Of a stretch of DNA of 21,549 nt, positions 19,796-21,549 are shown one piece after another. The stretch is from Pinguiococcus pyrenoidosus (lineage: Eukaryota; Sar; Pinguiophyceae; Pinguiochrysidales; Pinguiochrysidaceae), in assembly GCA_019677205.1 (NCBI GenBank), contig JAAMXY010003327.1, forward strand, positions 1 through 21,549, given 5' to 3'. Below the pieces are notes generated by a model, which saw only the letters and a list, made by a program, of their open reading frames with translations, had not been told where the DNA came from and did not search any database. Numbering within the stretch: position 1 is the stretch's first letter; every line of letters begins with the position of its first letter. The position numbers and the translations under genes were made by a program.

Positions 19796-19817
19796 GATTG
19801 GTCAGAATTGACCAATC
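19796..19817. promoter_or_regulatory. paired inverted CCAAT boxes
   Basis: GATTGGTCA and TGACCAATC form perfect 9-bp arms around GAAT, placing two TGACCAAT boxes back to back. Another ATTGGTCA is at 19706-19713. The position, about 185-205 bp upstream of the proposed Myb/SANT-like ATG, is consistent with promoter elements. Confidence 0.45.
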
Positions 19818-19910
19818 ATACGCTCTCTCAAAAGCTCGTTTCAAATTTTTTCCGCGAATGGGAATGCGGTATGACATCACCAAAACAGCCTGTACTTGGC
19901 GCGCGTAAGC

Positions 19911-19918
19911 TTTCCCGC
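19911..19918 (+). promoter_or_regulatory. E2F-like TTTSSCGC motif upstream of Myb/SANT-like gene
   Basis: TTTCCCGC followed by GC, sense orientation, about 82 bp before the proposed ATG at 20000. Confidence 0.3.
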
Positions 19919-19999
19919 GCTTCACGTTTGAACGGGATGAGCACACTTCTTTGTCCCCTCGACTGGCGCCTAAGTGCGGCTTGTGTCCGTCAAAAAGCC

Positions 20000-20909
20000 A
20001 TGTTGAACTTCCATCGCAGCGATGCCGGGCGAGCAGACACGACAGACTCACCAGAAGCATTTCGTCAGCTACAGCAGCACCAGTTGTACGCTCCTTTGCC
20101 GCTGCAGCAGGAGCTCTTAGATGCGACTGATCCAAGAGCGCCGAGTTCAAATGGCATGTCGCGCGCTTCACCAGCAGTAGCACCGGCAAGCGACGCAGTC
20201 TGCTCTGAACCGGACGGATTTGCTTTTAGCGGGACTGTGCGCTTCTCGTGGACAGCCCACAAGGACCTCGAGTTCCTCAGGACCTGCAAACAGTGCGAAA
20301 TCTGGAGGACCGATCGCAAGGACAGCGGAAAGTCTGGTCGCATTCTGAAGGTATCGTATCATGGTTTCGTTCTTGCTAAGAATCTTTGCTTCGTGACCGC
20401 TCATCCCATTTGCTGGGAAGGTGCAAAGGATCCTGGCGGCTTCTAGTACCTTTAAGGCGTCGTCCTCGGAGAAGCTCCCATCAGATAAGACTCTTGAGCG
20501 GCGGTTCTGGCGGCTAGTGGATGACAGAAGAGCCGAAAGGGAAAGAGCTAACATAAGTCTGGTACTCGTCCGTGGCCTTGAGCAGACTGCGAGCAGGAAG
20601 TTCGTGGTCATCGTGGCGCGTTGCGGAAAAGCCCGCGACGAAGCGTTCAATGGCGTTCTCGTCACCGAACCAGGGGCACTCCAGCGTGAGAGCTCGGAAC
20701 TGCATGGTGTACTCGGCGACGGAGGTCACGCGCGGCTGCTTGCAGCGGAGGCGGAGCAGGTTGTTGTAGGCTTCACGGCTGGTGTCCACGATCTGGTTCT
20801 CGTCGAGGAACATGTTCCACAGGGCGTCGAAGGAGGTCTGCGTCTGTTCGCAGTAGTCGGCAAGAGAACGGGCGTGATGTTCTTGGCAGAAGGCTTGGGC
20901 CCAAACTAA
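20000..20909 (+). CDS. Myb/SANT-like DNA-binding protein, 3' part antisense to gag
   Basis: Two exons, 20000-20350 and 20421-20909, joined in phase 0 by a 70-bp GT-AG intron. Residues of about 77-165 resemble a Myb/SANT-like domain: FSWTAHKDLEFLRTC, then KSGRILKVQRILAAS across the splice, then LERRFWRLVDDRRAERERAN. The pattern W-x6-L-x2-L followed by a later RRFxxLVDxxR helix is that of plant-, oomycete- and algal-type Myb/SANT-like domains, often found in expanded or transposon-linked families. I infer nuclear DNA binding. ATGs at 19871 and 19937 are in frame too; 20000 is chosen as the start nearest to recognisable sequence, which is uncertain. From about 20545 the frame is the antisense of a retrotransposon gag gene, so the last 120 or so residues are probably not original, and the gene may be truncated or chimeric. 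Confidence 0.5.
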
Positions 20910-21549
20910 CGAGTTGTCGACTAGTGCTCCTTGTAGCTTCTGAATGCGGTCACGTTCGTGCACCACATTCGCTTCTTCGCAGCATCCATTGAAGTGGAAT
21001 AGCCACGAACCAGGGCGCAGGAGTTCCTCTGCGGTGAGAGGCCGCACCGGGGTCGGTCGGTCTCTACGGCTGGGCTCAGAGCGGCGTACGATGGCCGCAG
21101 GGATGCGGTGGTCGACCGTGGGCGGAGTCGCCAAGGTTGCCACATTCGGCGCTCCGTGCCTCGAAGGCATCTTCCGACCTTGCTCGACTGTCTCATGCCA
21201 CTGGCCGAGTGACTGAGAGTGCAGGGCGGCCTGGAGATGGCGGATGGCCCGCAAAGGCTCGCTCTCCACCGGTTCCAAATCGTCCTCATCCACACATTCA
21301 CTTTCCTCGTCCGAATCTTCACTCAGGGTCTCTGCGAGCACGGCAAACTTGTTCACCCCCTCTGGGGTGACTTCTTGAAGCTGGGCGCCAATAGGCTCAC
21401 ACGTCGGAGGCTCACTTGGTGGCGCGCAGTCGCACAATTCGGTGGGGTCGCTAGAGTCAGCGGAGCCCTCAAAAGCCGTTTTCATGCTCTTTTCTAATTT
21501 CAAAAGAGCAATTTCTAGAGCCCCCAACTGTGCCGCTGTTGTGGCATCT
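20514..21549 (-). mobile_element. gag: Ty3/Gypsy-like retrotransposon gag, partial
   Basis: Minus-strand frame open to the window edge, so its 5' end is outside. The readable part is about 344 residues. The N-terminal half is acidic and Ser/Pro-rich. The C-terminal half is a retrotransposon Gag core: SFDALWNMFLDEN, YNNLLRLRCKQPRVTSVAEY, TMQFRALTLECPWFG and IERFVAGFSATRHDD. This matches the usual pattern of a short Gln/Pro stretch, SVxEYxxxFxxL, then FxxGL. No CCHC zinc knuckle, protease or reverse transcriptase follows: the frame stops at 20514, inside the region that encodes the Myb/SANT-like domain on the other strand. The element is therefore truncated at its 3' side, or the gene has been left as a stand-alone remnant. 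No LTR could be identified inside the window. Confidence 0.72.

Larger units (their letters stand above)
18952..19999. other. long intergenic region rich in inverted repeats
   Basis: About 1.05 kb between the divergent dioxygenase and Myb/SANT-like genes. 19170-19720 is clearly more AT-rich than the rest of the window. It holds a GACGG repeat near 19022-19040, CCAAT-type boxes near 19087 and 19128 (facing the dioxygenase), a 12-bp palindrome (19441-19452) and several inverted repeats between 19742 and 19817. I see no conserved protein or RNA gene. Confidence 0.55.

Overview
The window is nuclear DNA of a flagellated, plastid-bearing microbial eukaryote. The evidence is spliced genes with many short GT-AG introns (mostly 60-93 bp), two axonemal coiled-coil proteins, a long tubulin-tyrosine-ligase-like enzyme, an ADA2 co-activator, and a dihydrolipoamide dehydrogenase of the cyanobacterial/plastid type. 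The last carries an ER-signal-plus-transit presequence with a phenylalanine at the predicted cleavage site, as in algae with red secondary plastids (stramenopile, haptophyte, cryptophyte or relative). I cannot name the species.

Layout from left to right. 96-2903 (-) is CCDC146/MBO2, head-to-head with the spliced gene for CFAP210 (3354-4910, +). After a (TC)n tract comes a secreted protein of unknown role (5311-6093, -). It is divergent from a six-exon gene at 6849-8586 (+) that I reconstruct as one reading frame joining an NAA80-like actin N-acetyltransferase to an ACTMAP-like actin maturation protease. ADA2 follows (9038-11135, +, eight exons) and converges on plastid dihydrolipoamide dehydrogenase (11432-13118, -). 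That gene is divergent from a TTLL enzyme (13608-17432, +), which converges on a TauD/clavaminate-synthase-like dioxygenase with a signal peptide (17714-18951, -). The right end holds a spliced Myb/SANT-like gene (from about 20000, +) whose 3' part runs antisense into a Ty3/Gypsy-like gag remnant (20514 to the window edge, -).

The most notable observation is the NAA80-ACTMAP fusion. In animals these are separate enzymes acting in sequence: ACTMAP removes the acetylated first residue of actin and NAA80 acetylates the newly exposed acidic N-terminus. Here the ACTMAP half has no start codon of its own upstream of its catalytic Cys, has an in-frame stop directly before its first exon, and is joined in phase by a 68-bp intron of the size usual in this window. 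I cannot tell from memory whether such a fusion has been described.

All exon structures are my own splice reconstructions from conserved protein sequence, phase and splice consensus. No transcript data were available.
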